Below are positions 19,208 through 31,400 of a stretch of DNA of 60,085 nt, piece after piece. Source of the DNA: Bacillus piscicola (GTDB lineage: Bacteria > Bacillota > Bacilli > Bacillales > Marinococcaceae). The stretch covers positions 1-60,085 of the forward strand of contig NZ_JAJJJF010000013.1 in NCBI RefSeq assembly GCF_022458745.1, in the 5' to 3' direction. Both the position numbers and the translations under genes were made by a program. The notes below the pieces were generated by a model, which saw only the letters and a program-made list of their open reading frames with translations, searched no databases and was not told where the DNA came from. How positions within the stretch are numbered: position 1 is the first letter of the stretch; the number at the start of each line of letters is the position of its first letter.

Positions 19208-19606
19208 TTACCAGATATAGGCGAGTACTTCGCCGCCAACTTGCTGTTTACGTGCTTCTTTATCTGTCATAACACCCTTTGATGTTGAGATAACAGCAAT
19301 ACCGAGTCCGCCTAGTACTCGTGGCAGTTCATCAGCTCGCGCGTAAACACGCAAACCTGGCTTGCTGATACGTTTCAAACCAGTAATGACACGTTCATTA
19401 TCAACACCGTACTTAAGGAAAATACGGATAATGCCTTGTTTATTATCATCAATACTTTCTACGTCACGAATAAAGCCTTCTTTTTTAAGAATTTCTGCTA
19501 ATTCTTTTTTAAGATTAGAAGCAGGAAGTTCTAGTTTCTCATGACGAACAGTATTTGCGTTCCGAATACGAGTCAGCATATCTGCAATTGGATCAGTCAC
19601 GACCAT
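19208..19606 (-). CDS. rpsH: 30S ribosomal protein S8
   Basis: A primary 16S rRNA-binding protein of the central domain. The 132-residue product begins [17 protein letters not shown] and ends with the RNA-binding segment [18 protein letters not shown]. In E. coli S8 also regulates the spc operon; no such operator was identified here. Confidence 0.98.
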   Translation of the reverse strand: MVVTDPIADMLTRIRNANTVRHEKLELPASNLKKELAEILKKEGFIRDVESIDDNKQGIIRIFLKYGVDNERVITGLKRISKPGLRVYARADELPRVLGGLGIAVISTSKGVMTDKEARKQQVGGEVLAYIW

Positions 19607-19635
19607 GTTGATTTACCTCCTTCCCTAACTCAGGG

Positions 19636-19845
<210 letters not shown>

Positions 19846-19854
19846 CTATTTGAT

Positions 19855-20394
19855 TTATTTTTGAAACGGCATTCCCATTTGAGCAAGCATTTCACGGGCT
19901 TCTTCGTCATTATCTGCTGTAGTCACAATAACAATATCCATGCCGCGTACTTTATCAACTTTGTCATAATCGATTTCCGGAAAAATCAATTGTTCTTTTA
20001 CACCCAGTGTATAATTTCCCCGGCCGTCGAAAGCTTTGTTCGATACTCCGCGAAAGTCACGGACACGCGGAAGAGAGACGTGAATTAATTTTTCCAGAAA
20101 ATCGTACATGCGCTCTCCACGGAGGGTTACTTTCGCTCCGATCGGCATACCTTCTCTAAGTTTAAAGCCGGCAATCGATTTCTTCGCTTTTGTGATAAGC
20201 GGCTTCTGTCCGCTTATTGCAGCCAATTCTTCTACTGCTTTGTCCAGGGCTTTCGGGTTCTGAACGGCATCGCCCACGCCCATATTGATCACTACTTTTT
20301 CAAGCTTAGGTACCCCCATCACTGAGGAGTATCCAAATTTGCTGTGTAGATGAGGAACAATGTCGCTTTTATATTTCTCTTTCAATGCGTTCAT
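19855..20394 (-). CDS. rplE: 50S ribosomal protein L5
   Basis: Binds 5S rRNA and forms part of the central protuberance. The 179-residue product begins [16 protein letters not shown], with the conserved [20 protein letters not shown] and the loop [19 protein letters not shown] that contacts P-site tRNA. Confidence 0.98.
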   Translation of the reverse strand: MNALKEKYKSDIVPHLHSKFGYSSVMGVPKLEKVVINMGVGDAVQNPKALDKAVEELAAISGQKPLITKAKKSIAGFKLREGMPIGAKVTLRGERMYDFLEKLIHVSLPRVRDFRGVSNKAFDGRGNYTLGVKEQLIFPEIDYDKVDKVRGMDIVIVTTADNDEEAREMLAQMGMPFQK

Positions 20395-20421
20395 TCTGTT
20401 TGCCTCCTTTCCTCATATGCC

Positions 20422-20748
20422 TTATTTATCAAGGGGTTCGCCAGACTTTTTAGCGATACGAACTTTTTTCCCGTTTTCTACTTTAAAACCTACACGAGTA
20501 GGCTCGCCGCTCTTCGGATCAAGAGGCATAACGTTAGAAACGTGAACCGGAGCCTCGATATTAAGAATACCGCCTTGTGGATTTTCTTGAGAAGGTTTGG
20601 CATGTTTCTTCACGATATTTACACCTTCCACCAACACACGTTGCTGGCTAGGATAGGCTCGCAAAATAACGCCTTCTTTCCCTTTATCTTTTCCGGTAAT
20701 AACCTTTACTTTATCGCCCGTCTTTACATGAAGTTTAGGTTGAGACAT
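20422..20748 (-). CDS. rplX: 50S ribosomal protein L24
   Basis: An assembly-initiating large-subunit protein with a KOW motif ([19 protein letters not shown]). At 108 residues it is a few residues longer than the usual Bacillus form, the extra residues being at the basic C terminus ([12 protein letters not shown]). Confidence 0.97.
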   Translation of the reverse strand: MSQPKLHVKTGDKVKVITGKDKGKEGVILRAYPSQQRVLVEGVNIVKKHAKPSQENPQGGILNIEAPVHVSNVMPLDPKSGEPTRVGFKVENGKKVRIAKKSGEPLDK

Positions 20749-20779
20749 AATGGCACCTCCTTACATTACCGTTTTGTTA

Positions 20780-21148
20780 TTAAAGCACTTCTGGAGCAAG
20801 CGAAACGATTTTCATGTATTGGCCTTCACGCAGCTCTCTCGCTACTGGTCCGAAAATACGAGTGCCTCGTGGGCTTTTATCGTCTCGAATAATAACAGCA
20901 GCATTCTCGTCAAAACGGATGTAGGAACCGTCCGGGCGACGGGAGCCACTTTTAGAACGAACGATAACGGCTCTGACAACCTCACCCTTCTTAACAACGC
21001 CACCTGGTGTTGCCTCTTTCACAGAACAGACGATTGTATCGCCGATATTTGCAGACTTTTTGCCTGAGCCACCGAGAACTTTGATGCATTGTACTTCACG
21101 GGCACCGGAGTTATCTGCGACCTTCAGCCGGCTTTCTTGTTGGATCAT
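20780..21148 (-). CDS. rplN: 50S ribosomal protein L14
   Basis: A highly conserved beta-barrel protein at the subunit interface (bridge B5/B8). The 122-residue product begins [19 protein letters not shown] and contains [18 protein letters not shown]. Confidence 0.98.
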   Translation of the reverse strand: MIQQESRLKVADNSGAREVQCIKVLGGSGKKSANIGDTIVCSVKEATPGGVVKKGEVVRAVIVRSKSGSRRPDGSYIRFDENAAVIIRDDKSPRGTRIFGPVARELREGQYMKIVSLAPEVL

Positions 21149-21183
21149 AGTGATTGCGACCTCCCTTCCTCAGAAAAAGATAA

Positions 21184-21447
21184 TTAGATGATTACCGCTT
21201 CTTCAATGATTTCTACGAGGCGGAATCGTTTATCTTTTGAAAGCGGGCGAGTTTCCATAATTTTTACGATATCGCCTTTTTTTGCTTTATTTTCTTCGTC
21301 ATGTGCTTTAAATTTCTTGGAATATTTGACGCGTTTTCCGTAAAGAGTGTCTTTTTTATACGTTTCAACAACAACAGTGATCGTTTTATCCATCTTATCG
21401 GATACGACACGGCCATTGTAAACTTTGCGCTGGTTACGTTCAGCCAT
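21184..21447 (-). CDS. rpsQ: 30S ribosomal protein S17
   Basis: An OB-fold primary-binding protein of the 5' domain of 16S rRNA. The 87-residue product has the signature [15 protein letters not shown] and ends [15 protein letters not shown]. It lies between rpmC and rplN. Confidence 0.98.
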   Translation of the reverse strand: MAERNQRKVYNGRVVSDKMDKTITVVVETYKKDTLYGKRVKYSKKFKAHDEENKAKKGDIVKIMETRPLSKDKRFRLVEIIEEAVII

Positions 21448-21471
21448 GGTTTATTAAACCTCCTCCCATTT

Positions 21472-22761
<1,290 letters not shown>

Positions 22762-22764
22762 GCA

Positions 22765-23106
22765 TTATCCCTCCTTTTTTTCTGATACCACTACTGTGAT
22801 GTGGCTTGTTCTTTTATTAATACGTGTTGCACGACCCATTGCACGCGGACGGAAACGTTTTAGCGTAATGCCTTCATCAACGAATGCTTCACTGATAAAA
22901 AGGTTTTGTGCTTCCATTTCATAGTTGTGCTCCGCATTTGCGACGGCAGAATGAATGACTTTCTCAATAATCGGTGAAGCTGCCTTTGGTGTGTTTTTCA
23001 AAATGGCGATAGCTTCTCCGATGTCTTTGCCCCGAACGAGGTCAATGACTAACCGTGCTTTGCGAGGGGCAATACGAATTTGTTTAGCTACTGCTTTAGC
23101 TTGCAT
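22765..23106 (-). CDS. rplV: 50S ribosomal protein L22
   Basis: L22 lines the exit tunnel at its constriction. The 113-residue product begins [20 protein letters not shown] and carries the tunnel hairpin with [19 protein letters not shown]. The loop sequence shows no deletion of the kind linked to macrolide resistance. Confidence 0.98.
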   Translation of the reverse strand: MQAKAVAKQIRIAPRKARLVIDLVRGKDIGEAIAILKNTPKAASPIIEKVIHSAVANAEHNYEMEAQNLFISEAFVDEGITLKRFRPRAMGRATRINKRTSHITVVVSEKKEG

Positions 23107-23126
23107 GTAGAGAACCTCCCCTCTGT

Positions 23127-23405
23127 TTAGCGTTTCGTTTTCTTATCGTCACTTTTATGGCCTCTAAAAGATCTAGTAGGCGCAAATTCACCAAGCTTAT
23201 GCCCTACCATATCCTCAGAAACGTATACTGGTACATGTTTTCTACCATCATAGACAGCGATAGTGTGTCCTACAAAGTCAGGAAAAATTGTCGAACGGCG
23301 TGACCATGTTTTGATTACTTTTTTATCGTTGTTCTCATTTAAGTTTTCTACTTTCTTCATCAAGTGATCATCCGCAAAAGGTCCTTTTTTCAAACTGCGG
23401 CCCAT
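23127..23405 (-). CDS. rpsS: 30S ribosomal protein S19
   Basis: S19 is in the 30S head and pairs with S13. The ATG at 23405 ([18 protein letters not shown]) follows AAAGGAGG and gives 92 residues; the open frame reaches 23423 but includes the ribosome-binding site. The conserved [16 protein letters not shown] segment is present. Confidence 0.98.
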   Translation of the reverse strand: MGRSLKKGPFADDHLMKKVENLNENNDKKVIKTWSRRSTIFPDFVGHTIAVYDGRKHVPVYVSEDMVGHKLGEFAPTRSFRGHKSDDKKTKR

Positions 23406-23459
23406 TAGAAAACCTCCTTTCAAATGCCATGCGGCTCATCCGAACCGACATGTGAACTT

Positions 23460-24296
23460 TTACTTCTTACGACGACGACGACGGACAATGTACTTGTCAG
23501 TATCTTTATTTTTCTTACGAGTTTTGTAACCGATAGTAGGCATACCCCAAGGAGATACTGGTGAAACGCGTCCGATAGGAGCACGTCCTTCCCCGCCCCC
23601 GTGTGGGTGATCGCTCGGGTTCATGGCAGAACCACGGACGACAGGGCGCTTACCAAGCCAGCGAGAACGTCCTGCTTTACCAACGTTAATCAGTTCATGT
23701 TCAACGTTTCCGACCTGCCCTACAGTAGCACGACATGTCGCCAGAATTAAACGAGTTTCCCCTGAACGGAGACGGACTAATACGTATTTGCCCTCTTTAC
23801 CAAGCACTTGTGCTTCGGCTCCAGCTGAACGTACCAATTGAGCTCCGCGTCCTGGTTTCAACTCTACGTTGTGAATAATTGTACCAACCGGAATGTTAGT
23901 CAGCGGCAGTGCGTTTCCTGGCTTAATATCTGCGTCCGGACCGGAAACGACCGTCTGTCCTACCTTCATTCCTTTTGTAGCAAGAATATAACGTTTCTCC
24001 CCATCCGTATAATGAATGAGCGCAATGTTTGCGGAACGGTTCGGATCATACTCAATGGTAGCTACTTTACCCGGCACGTTATCTTTATCTCGCTTGAAAT
24101 CTATTACACGATATTGCCGTTTGTGGCCTCCGCCTTGATGACGAACGGTAATTCTGCCCTGATTATTACGTCCTGAACGTTTGTTAAGAGGTCGCAATAA
24201 TGACTTTTCAGGCTGGTCCGTTGTAATTTCTTCAAAATTAACACTTGACATATGGCGGCGGCCATTCGATGTCGGTTTATGCTTCTTAATAGACAT
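23460..24296 (-). CDS. rplB: 50S ribosomal protein L2
   Basis: L2 is one of the most conserved ribosomal proteins and supports subunit association and peptidyl transfer. The 278-residue product begins [19 protein letters not shown] and carries the C-terminal [15 protein letters not shown] segment with the functional His. The ATG at 24296 follows GGAGGG; the preceding in-frame TTG is not needed. Confidence 0.98.
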   Translation of the reverse strand: MSIKKHKPTSNGRRHMSSVNFEEITTDQPEKSLLRPLNKRSGRNNQGRITVRHQGGGHKRQYRVIDFKRDKDNVPGKVATIEYDPNRSANIALIHYTDGEKRYILATKGMKVGQTVVSGPDADIKPGNALPLTNIPVGTIIHNVELKPGRGAQLVRSAGAEAQVLGKEGKYVLVRLRSGETRLILATCRATVGQVGNVEHELINVGKAGRSRWLGKRPVVRGSAMNPSDHPHGGGEGRAPIGRVSPVSPWGMPTIGYKTRKKNKDTDKYIVRRRRRKK

Positions 24297-24322
24297 CAAT
24301 CTTTCCCTCCTTCACTCTTTGT

Positions 24323-24610
24323 TTATACGCCTTCAAAGAAATCGAATTCTTTACTGTCTTCAGTCAGCGTAACAACAGCCTTCTTGCGGTTAGGCTTGTA
24401 TCCGTGGTAACGACCGAAACGACGAAACTTTCCTTTTTGATTAAGCGTATTGATCTTTGCTACCTTTACTTCAAAAATTTCTTCGATAGCTTGTTTTATT
24501 TGTGTTTTATTTGCCTTAACGTCCACTTCAAAAGTGTATTTCTTAATATCCATTAGATCAGCGGAACGTTCAGTGATTACGGGGCGCTTAATTACATCAC
24601 GTGCAGTCAT
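24323..24610 (-). CDS. rplW: 50S ribosomal protein L23
   Basis: L23 is at the tunnel exit and is the main trigger-factor docking protein. The 95-residue product begins [19 protein letters not shown] and has [19 protein letters not shown]. Its ATG overlaps the rplD stop by one base. Confidence 0.98.
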   Translation of the reverse strand: MTARDVIKRPVITERSADLMDIKKYTFEVDVKANKTQIKQAIEEIFEVKVAKINTLNQKGKFRRFGRYHGYKPNRKKAVVTLTEDSKEFDFFEGV

Positions 24611-25233
24611 TATGCGAGCACCTCCTCTACCTTCTCCACTGCCTCTTTAGTGATGACAAGCTTATCATGCTTGATGATATCCAATACTGTCGTATTGTCA
24701 GCAGTAGTATAGGTTACTCCAGGAATATTACGAGCAGATAATGCTACTTCCTCATTGTAGTCTGCAGTAACAATCAAAACAGTGTTTTCAGCAGAAAGAC
24801 TAGTGAGAATTGCAGTCATTTCCTTTGTTTTCGGCTTGTCAAGCTGTAATTGATCTAACGCAATAACGCTCTCTTCTTTCACTTTCAAAGAATAGGCGGA
24901 TTTGATAGCGAGACGCCGTACTTTTTTCGGCATTTTGTAGCCGTACTGACGAGGAGTTGGACCAAAGACAATTCCGCCTCCTACCCATTGTGGAGAACGA
25001 ATAGACCCTTGGCGTGCCCGCCCTGTTCCTTTTTGGCGCCATGGTTTACGTCCACCGCCGCTTCTTGCCGAACGGTTCTTCACTTGATGCGTCCCTTGTC
25101 GTAGTGACGCTTGCTGCATCACAACCGCACTGTGCAACACGTGTTCATTTGGTTCAATGCCGAAGATAGCATCTTCTAAATCGATGTCGCCTACCTTCGT
25201 TCCGGTCTGGTTCAATAACTCAATCTTAGGCAT
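24610..25233 (-). CDS. rplD: 50S ribosomal protein L4
   Basis: L4 has a globular body and a long loop entering the exit tunnel; this loop is seen as [20 protein letters not shown]. In E. coli L4 represses the S10 operon, but that mechanism is not established in Bacillus. Length 207 residues matches B. subtilis. Confidence 0.98.
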   Translation of the reverse strand: MPKIELLNQTGTKVGDIDLEDAIFGIEPNEHVLHSAVVMQQASLRQGTHQVKNRSARSGGGRKPWRQKGTGRARQGSIRSPQWVGGGIVFGPTPRQYGYKMPKKVRRLAIKSAYSLKVKEESVIALDQLQLDKPKTKEMTAILTSLSAENTVLIVTADYNEEVALSARNIPGVTYTTADNTTVLDIIKHDKLVITKEAVEKVEEVLA

Positions 25234-25256
25234 ATTGGAGCCTCCTTTCTCTTAGC

Positions 25257-25892
25257 TTACTTCGTTGCTGTTTTAACAGCACTCTGAATCGAAAGTATAC
25301 TTTTATTCGGACCAGGAACATTCCCTTTAACGATGATCAAATTCCGATCAGCGTCTACTTTTACAATCTCAATATTTTGGACTGTGACTGTTTTACCGCC
25401 CATTCGTCCAGGAAGCTTCTTCCCTTTAAAAACGTGACTTGGATCAACAGGTCCCATTGCACCAGGTCCGCGATGGTAGCGGGAACCGTGCGTCATTGGT
25501 CCACGTGACTGATTGTGGCGCTTTATTGAGCCTTGAAAACCTTTCCCCTTAGATGTTCCGGTAATGTCCACCACATCTCCAGCAGCAAACGTATCAACTT
25601 TGACTTCCTGACCAACTTCATACTCTCCGGTTTCTACATCACGGATTTCACATGCGTAGCGCTTGGGAGCAGTGTTAGCTTTAGAAGCATGCCCTTTTTC
25701 TGGTTTAGTAGCACGGGATTCTTTTTTATCAAGAAAGCCGATCTGAATGGCGTCATACCCGTCAGAGTCTACATTTTTAGTTTGAAGCACTACGTTAGGT
25801 TCCGCTTCAATGACGGTAACCGGTAGAAGTTCTCCATTCTCATTAAATAGCTGGGTCATGCCTACCTTTTTACCCAAGATTCCTTTGGTCAT
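25257..25892 (-). CDS. rplC: 50S ribosomal protein L3
   Basis: L3 starts 50S assembly and reaches the peptidyl-transferase centre through its loop ([20 protein letters not shown]). The 211-residue product begins [20 protein letters not shown]. It is the second gene of the S10 operon. Confidence 0.98.
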   Translation of the reverse strand: MTKGILGKKVGMTQLFNENGELLPVTVIEAEPNVVLQTKNVDSDGYDAIQIGFLDKKESRATKPEKGHASKANTAPKRYACEIRDVETGEYEVGQEVKVDTFAAGDVVDITGTSKGKGFQGSIKRHNQSRGPMTHGSRYHRGPGAMGPVDPSHVFKGKKLPGRMGGKTVTVQNIEIVKVDADRNLIIVKGNVPGPNKSILSIQSAVKTATK

Positions 25893-25960
25893 TCGTCACA
25901 CCTCCTGATTAATGTATAGTTATTTTATATTTTGCAGACGATATTTTAACATTGTTTTCT

Positions 25961-26438
<478 letters not shown>

Positions 26439-26467
26439 ATTATAAGGATTCAACACCTTAAATGCAA
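26439..26467 (-). promoter_or_regulatory. Sigma-A promoter of the S10-spc-alpha cluster
   Basis: On the minus strand, TTGCAT (26462-26467), 17 bases, TATAAT (26439-26444). It follows the tuf terminator and is the only good promoter seen before rpsJ. Confidence 0.75.
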
Positions 26468-26549
26468 GGAATCTTTTAAAAAAATTAAAGAGAGGGTGTT
26501 GATTCTCCTTAATTCGTTTCATTTCTAGAACGAGAACCCAAAAAGAAGA

Positions 26550-26572
26550 AACCCCGTCAGTTTGACGGGGTT
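26550..26572 (-). terminator. Terminator of the str operon after tuf
   Basis: A perfect 10-bp stem, AACCCCGTCA / TGACGGGGTT, with a three-base loop is followed on the minus strand by TTCTTCTTTTT. It lies 10 bases after the tuf stop codon. Confidence 0.9.
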
Positions 26573-26582
26573 ATTTCTTTTA

Positions 26583-27773
26583 TTACTTTTCGATCGTTGA
26601 TACAACGCCGGCGCCAACTGTACGGCCGCCTTCACGAATAGAGAACTTAGTTCCGTCTTCGATTGCAATTGGAGAAATGAGTTCTACCGTCATTTCTACG
26701 TTATCTCCAGGCATTACCATTTCTACTCCTTCTGGAAGTTGAATAACCCCAGTAACATCAGTTGTACGGAAGTAGAACTGAGGACGATAGTTAGAGAAGA
26801 AAGGAGTATGACGTCCACCTTCTTCTTTAGAAAGAACGTAAACCTCAGCCTTAAAATTAGTGTGTGGAGTAATAGATCCCGGCTTAGCAAGAACCTGACC
26901 ACGCTTAATGTCTTCACGGTCAACACCGCGGAGAAGCGCACCAATGTTATCCCCAGCTTCTGCGTAGTCAAGAAGCTTACGGAACATTTCTACCCCTGTA
27001 ACAGTTGTTTTCTTAGCATCTTCATCGATACCAATGATTTCAATTTCATCACCGACGTTAAGTACGCCACGCTCAACACGTCCAGTCGCAACTGTACCGC
27101 GTCCAGTAATGGAGAATACGTCCTCAACTGGCATCATGAAAGGCTTATCTTTGTCACGCTCCGGTGTTGGGATGTATTCATCAACTGCTTCCATCAACTC
27201 AATGATTTTTTGCTCGTACGCTTCGTCGCCTTCCAACGCTTTCAAGGCAGAACCAGCAATGACAGGAATGTCGTCGCCAGGGAAGTCGTATTCAGAAAGC
27301 AGGTCGCGCACTTCCATTTCAACGAGTTCTAAGAGTTCTTCGTCGTCTACCATATCCACTTTGTTTAAGAAAACAACGATGGAAGGTACACCAACTTGAC
27401 GTGAAAGCAGGATATGTTCACGAGTCTGTGGCATTGGGCCGTCAGCAGCAGATACAACAAGAATAGCACCATCCATCTGAGCAGCACCTGTGATCATGTT
27501 CTTAACATAGTCTGCGTGTCCCGGGCAGTCTACGTGAGCATAGTGACGGTTGTCTGTTTCATACTCAACGTGAGAGGTAGAGATAGTGATTCCACGCTCA
27601 CGCTCTTCCGGAGCACCGTCGATTGTGTCGTAAGCTCTCGCTTCACCTGAACCATATTTTTTATGAAGAACTGTGGTGATAGCAGCAGTCAACGTAGTTT
27701 TACCATGGTCAACGTGGCCAATAGTACCAATGTTGGCATGTGTTTTGGAACGATCGAACTTTTCTTTAGCCAT
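26583..27773 (-). CDS. tufA: Translation elongation factor Tu
   Basis: EF-Tu carries aminoacyl-tRNA to the ribosomal A site as a ternary complex with GTP. The 396-residue product has G1 [14 protein letters not shown], effector-loop GITI, G3 [10 protein letters not shown]4 NKVD and G5 SALKA, then two beta-barrel domains. The C-terminal sequence [18 protein letters not shown] is standard. It is last in the str operon, 120 bases after fusA. Confidence 0.99.
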   Translation of the reverse strand: MAKEKFDRSKTHANIGTIGHVDHGKTTLTAAITTVLHKKYGSGEARAYDTIDGAPEERERGITISTSHVEYETDNRHYAHVDCPGHADYVKNMITGAAQMDGAILVVSAADGPMPQTREHILLSRQVGVPSIVVFLNKVDMVDDEELLELVEMEVRDLLSEYDFPGDDIPVIAGSALKALEGDEAYEQKIIELMEAVDEYIPTPERDKDKPFMMPVEDVFSITGRGTVATGRVERGVLNVGDEIEIIGIDEDAKKTTVTGVEMFRKLLDYAEAGDNIGALLRGVDREDIKRGQVLAKPGSITPHTNFKAEVYVLSKEEGGRHTPFFSNYRPQFYFRTTDVTGVIQLPEGVEMVMPGDNVEMTVELISPIAIEDGTKFSIREGGRTVGAGVVSTIEK

Positions 27774-27817
27774 TGTTAAATTCCTCCCTTAATACAGGTA
27801 AATGATTTAAAAGCCGG

Positions 27818-27847
27818 AAAGGTTCACCATATACAAGGGTCACCTTT
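27818..27847 (-). other. Hairpin in the fusA-tuf intergenic region
   Basis: On the minus strand AAAGGT-G-ACC (27838-27847) can pair with GGT-GA-ACCTTT (27818-27828), a nine-pair stem with a small internal loop. No T run follows, so it is not a standard terminator; it may mark processing or local regulation of tuf. Function is unknown. Confidence 0.4.
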
Positions 27848-27893
27848 CTTAGCTTACAATAAAACAAAATGTCAGACAATCTTTTCAGCGAAA

Positions 27894-29972
27894 TTATTCA
27901 CCGCTGTTTTTCTTAATGATTTCCTCAGAAACGCTCTTTGGCACTTCTTCGTAATGATCGAAAAACATGGTATAGTTTCCTCGTCCTTGTGTGTTGGAGC
28001 GAAGGTTTGTTGCGTAACCAAACATTTCCGCCAGTGGAACAAAAGCTTTGATCGCTTGTGTATTTGCACGGGCTTCCATGCCTTCTACACGTCCGCGGCG
28101 TGATGTAATGTCACCCATGACGTCACCCATGTATTCCTCTGGCACGACGACTTCTACCTTCATTACCGGCTCGAGCAGGACAGGATTACAAAGGTCTTTC
28201 GCTTTTCTAAGGGCCATAGATGCAGCAACTTTAAATGCCATTTCATTTGAGTCAACATCATGGTAAGAACCATCGAAAAGCTTAGCCTTCACATCAATCA
28301 ACGGGTACCCCGCTAGCAGACCATTCTGCAGCGCTTCCGCGACACCTTGTTGAACAGAAGGGATATATTCACGCGGAACTACCCCGCCGACAATCTTATT
28401 TTCAAATTCGAAGCCCGCACCTTCATCATTTGGAGAGAACTCAATCCATACGTGTCCGTATTGACCACGGCCACCGGACTGGCGCACGAATTTACCCTCA
28501 CAATTTGCTGCCTTACGAATTGTTTCACGATAGGAAACTTGCGGTGCCCCTACAGTAGCTTCTACTTTAAATTCCCGTTTTAAACGGTCGACGATAATGT
28601 CAAGGTGAAGTTCACCCATTCCTTTAATAATCGTCTGTCCGGTCTCCGTATCTGTTTCCGTTTGGAAAGTAGGATCTTCTTCGGCAAGCTTGCCGAGAGC
28701 AATACCCATTTTATCTTGATCTGCCTTTGACTTCGGTTCAACAGATAGAGAAATTACTGGATCAGGGAACTCCATAGATTCAAGAATCACTCGGTTTTTA
28801 TCGTCACAGAGTGTGTCACCCGTACCAGTGTCTTTTAAGCCGACACCAGCTGCGATATCACCGGAATAAACAGTAGAAATTTCTTCACGTGAGTTGGCGT
28901 GCATCTGTAGAATCCGGCCAACACGCTCGCGTTTTTCCTTCGTGGAGTTGCGAACATAAGATCCGGAATCCAATTTCCCGGAATAAACGCGGAAGAATGT
29001 CAGCTTACCGACGTACGGATCTGTCGCCACTTTAAATGCAAGTGCTGCAAACGGTCCGTTGTCGTCCGCTTTTCTTTCTACTTCCTCATCACTGTCTGGA
29101 AGTGTACCTTTGATCGGAGGAACGTCAAGTGGTGAAGGCAGATAATCAAGCACTGCATCGATCATCACTTGAACCCCTTTATTTTTAAAGGCTGATCCAC
29201 ATAAGACAGGATAGAAATCAACGCTCAAAGTACCTTTACGGATAGCAGCTTTCAGTTCTTCTACACTGATTTCTTCGCCTTCCAGATACTTCATCATCAG
29301 GTCCTCATCAAACTCAGCGACAGCTTCAACCAACTTATCATGATATTCTTCAGCTTGAGCTTTATACTCTTCTGGAATCTCCCGTGCTTCCGTACGGGTA
29401 CCGAGATCGTCGAGATAGTAATAGGCTTCCATCTTCACTAAATCAATAATCCCTTCAAAGTGGTCTTCTGCACCGATTGGCAACTGTATTGGCTGCGCAT
29501 TTGCACCGAGACGCTCTTTGAGTGTTCCACAAGCATATAGAAAGTCTGCTCCAATTTTATCCATCTTATTAATAAAGACAATTCTCGGAACATGATAAGT
29601 CGTCGCTTGACGCCAAACTGTTTCTGTCTGCGGCTCTACCCCGGATTGGGCATCAAGGACTGTTACCGCACCATCGAGGACACGTAAAGAACGCTCTACC
29701 TCCACAGTGAAGTCGACGTGTCCAGGCGTGTCAATAATGTTAATCCGATGGTCTTTCCATCGAGCTGTTGTGGCAGCTGATGTAATCGTAATGCCGCGTT
29801 CCTGTTCTTGTGCCATCCAGTCCATTTGCGAAGCCCCTTCGTGAGTCTCGCCAATTTTGTGGATACGGCCAGTGTAATACAGAATACGCTCCGTAGTAGT
29901 AGTTTTACCAGCATCAATGTGAGCCATGATACCGATATTACGAGTCTTTTCTAAGGAGAATTCTCGTGTCAT
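27894..29972 (-). CDS. fusA: Translation elongation factor G
   Basis: EF-G drives tRNA-mRNA translocation and, with RRF, ribosome recycling. The 692-residue product begins [18 protein letters not shown], with the P-loop [18 protein letters not shown] and DTPGHVDF, followed by domains II-V. The ATG at 29972 follows AAAGGAG; a start at 29996 lies upstream of that site. Fusidic-acid-site regions look ordinary. It lies between rpsG and tufA in the str operon. Confidence 0.98.
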   Translation of the reverse strand: MTREFSLEKTRNIGIMAHIDAGKTTTTERILYYTGRIHKIGETHEGASQMDWMAQEQERGITITSAATTARWKDHRINIIDTPGHVDFTVEVERSLRVLDGAVTVLDAQSGVEPQTETVWRQATTYHVPRIVFINKMDKIGADFLYACGTLKERLGANAQPIQLPIGAEDHFEGIIDLVKMEAYYYLDDLGTRTEAREIPEEYKAQAEEYHDKLVEAVAEFDEDLMMKYLEGEEISVEELKAAIRKGTLSVDFYPVLCGSAFKNKGVQVMIDAVLDYLPSPLDVPPIKGTLPDSDEEVERKADDNGPFAALAFKVATDPYVGKLTFFRVYSGKLDSGSYVRNSTKEKRERVGRILQMHANSREEISTVYSGDIAAGVGLKDTGTGDTLCDDKNRVILESMEFPDPVISLSVEPKSKADQDKMGIALGKLAEEDPTFQTETDTETGQTIIKGMGELHLDIIVDRLKREFKVEATVGAPQVSYRETIRKAANCEGKFVRQSGGRGQYGHVWIEFSPNDEGAGFEFENKIVGGVVPREYIPSVQQGVAEALQNGLLAGYPLIDVKAKLFDGSYHDVDSNEMAFKVAASMALRKAKDLCNPVLLEPVMKVEVVVPEEYMGDVMGDITSRRGRVEGMEARANTQAIKAFVPLAEMFGYATNLRSNTQGRGNYTMFFDHYEEVPKSVSEEIIKKNSGE

Positions 29973-30029
29973 GTACTTTTTTCTCCTTTCTTTCATACTA
30001 AGAGTTGGAATGTATAAACATCAGCTGTC

Positions 30030-30500
30030 TTACCAGCGGTAATGTGCAAACGCTTTGTTAGCTTCCGCCATGCGGTGTGTGTCCTCACGTTTCTTCACAG
30101 CGGATCCAGTGTTGTTCGCTGCGTCAAGGATCTCATTAGCAAGACGTTCTTCCATTGTCTTTTCTCCGCGAAGACGTGCATAGCTTACCAGCCAACGCAA
30201 GGCTAAAGTAGTTCGGCGGTCCGGCTTCACTTCGATCGGCACCTGATAGTTAGCACCACCAACACGGCGTGCTTTAACCTCAAGTACTGGCATAATGTTT
30301 TTCATTGCTTGATCAAAAACATCCATTGGCTCTTCGCCTGAGCGTTCACGAATAAGTTCAAATGCTTTATACAGGATGTTCTGCGCTTTCCCCTTTTTCC
30401 CATTTTGCATAATACGGTTAATCAAACGAGTAACCAGCTTTGAATGGTAAAGTGGATCAGGCAAAACATCCCTGCGTGGTACAGGTCCTTTACGGGGCAT
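30030..30500 (-). CDS. rpsG: 30S ribosomal protein S7
   Basis: S7 organises the 30S head and contacts E-site tRNA. The 156-residue product begins [20 protein letters not shown] and contains the hairpin [17 protein letters not shown]. It lies between rpsL and fusA. Confidence 0.98.
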   Translation of the reverse strand: MPRKGPVPRRDVLPDPLYHSKLVTRLINRIMQNGKKGKAQNILYKAFELIRERSGEEPMDVFDQAMKNIMPVLEVKARRVGGANYQVPIEVKPDRRTTLALRWLVSYARLRGEKTMEERLANEILDAANNTGSAVKKREDTHRMAEANKAFAHYRW

Positions 30501-30547
30501 GTGTCACCCTCCTTTCAAAAAATTGATAACAATTCAACGTTGTGTTT

Positions 30548-30961
30548 TTATTTTTTAGCACGCTTCGTGCCATATTTGGAACGGCTTGTTTTCCGATCTT
30601 GCACACCAGCAGTGTCAAGAGCACCGCGCACAATGTGGTAACGTACACCCGGAAGGTCTTTTACACGTCCTCCCCGAATAAGCACTACGCTGTGTTCTTG
30701 AAGATTGTGGCCGATACCCGGAATGTATGCTGTCACTTCAATTTGGTTCGTCAAACGAACACGTGCATATTTACGAAGGGCAGAGTTTGGCTTCTTCGGT
30801 GTCATGGTACCGACACGCGTACAAACGCCACGCTTCTGCGGAGAGTTCTGATCAGTTGGGATTTTTCTATAACTGTTGTATCCCCTGTTCAATGCAGGAG
30901 AGTCAGAACCTTTGACTTTATCCTTCCGTCCTTTACGTACTAATTGGTTAATAGTAGGCAT
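30548..30961 (-). CDS. rpsL: 30S ribosomal protein S12
   Basis: S12 is at the decoding centre and sets accuracy. The 137-residue product has the loops [15 protein letters not shown] and [14 protein letters not shown], both with the Lys residues of streptomycin-sensitive S12. It follows rplGB and precedes rpsG. Confidence 0.98.
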   Translation of the reverse strand: MPTINQLVRKGRKDKVKGSDSPALNRGYNSYRKIPTDQNSPQKRGVCTRVGTMTPKKPNSALRKYARVRLTNQIEVTAYIPGIGHNLQEHSVVLIRGGRVKDLPGVRYHIVRGALDTAGVQDRKTSRSKYGTKRAKK

Positions 30962-31072
30962 CCTGTTTCCTCCTTTCTTATGCGTTTTTTCAAGACCACC
31001 GTTCCAGGTGGTTCATCGCGAAGCAAAAGTAAAGTTTTTGCCGACAGGAAGACCTCCCTGCCAGCAAAAACA

Positions 31073-31324
31073 TCATCGCTTTTTTAATGCAACCGCAGCT
31101 GCTCCAACATCGATTCCACAAGCTTTACCAAGCTTTTTCATGGAATCTACTTTGTGAATCAATACCCCTTTTGCTTCAGCTACGATAAGAACTTTCTCAA
31201 CTACTTTACTATCAGCATCATCAGCAACGATAATTGCATCGACAGAGTTCGATTCCAAAGCTTTTAACGTTTGCTTCGTCCCTATTAGAACCTCAGCCGC
31301 CTGTGATACTTTTTCATAAGACAT
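31073..31324 (-). CDS. rplGB: L7Ae-family K-turn RNA-binding ribosomal protein
   Basis: An 83-residue L7Ae/L30e-like protein of the YbxF type that binds kink-turn RNA. Conserved parts are VLIGTKQTLKALES, VDAIIVADDAD and the RNA-contact region GKACGIDVGAAAVAL. In B. subtilis it associates with ribosomes during growth, but its exact task is unclear. It is the first gene of the str operon, with its own promoter upstream. Confidence 0.93.
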   Translation of the reverse strand: MSYEKVSQAAEVLIGTKQTLKALESNSVDAIIVADDADSKVVEKVLIVAEAKGVLIHKVDSMKKLGKACGIDVGAAAVALKKR

Positions 31325-31365
31325 TCTATATCCTCCAAAGCACAGGGTGTTAGGCGCACCTAAAA

Positions 31366-31394
31366 ATCATATCACCGTGTTAGAAAGATGTCAA
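31366..31394 (-). promoter_or_regulatory. Sigma-A promoter of the str operon
   Basis: On the minus strand, TTGACA (31389-31394), 17 bases, TATGAT (31366-31371). The -35 lies immediately after the rpoC stop, so rplGB-rpsL-rpsG-fusA-tuf can be transcribed independently of rpoBC. Confidence 0.8.
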
Positions 31395-31400
31395 TACTAT

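Noticed and set aside
26739-27332. Nearly 200-codon plus-strand open frame inside tuf
   Set aside because: It is an antisense shadow of EF-Tu, with Cys/Asn/Ser-rich translation and no ribosome-binding site.
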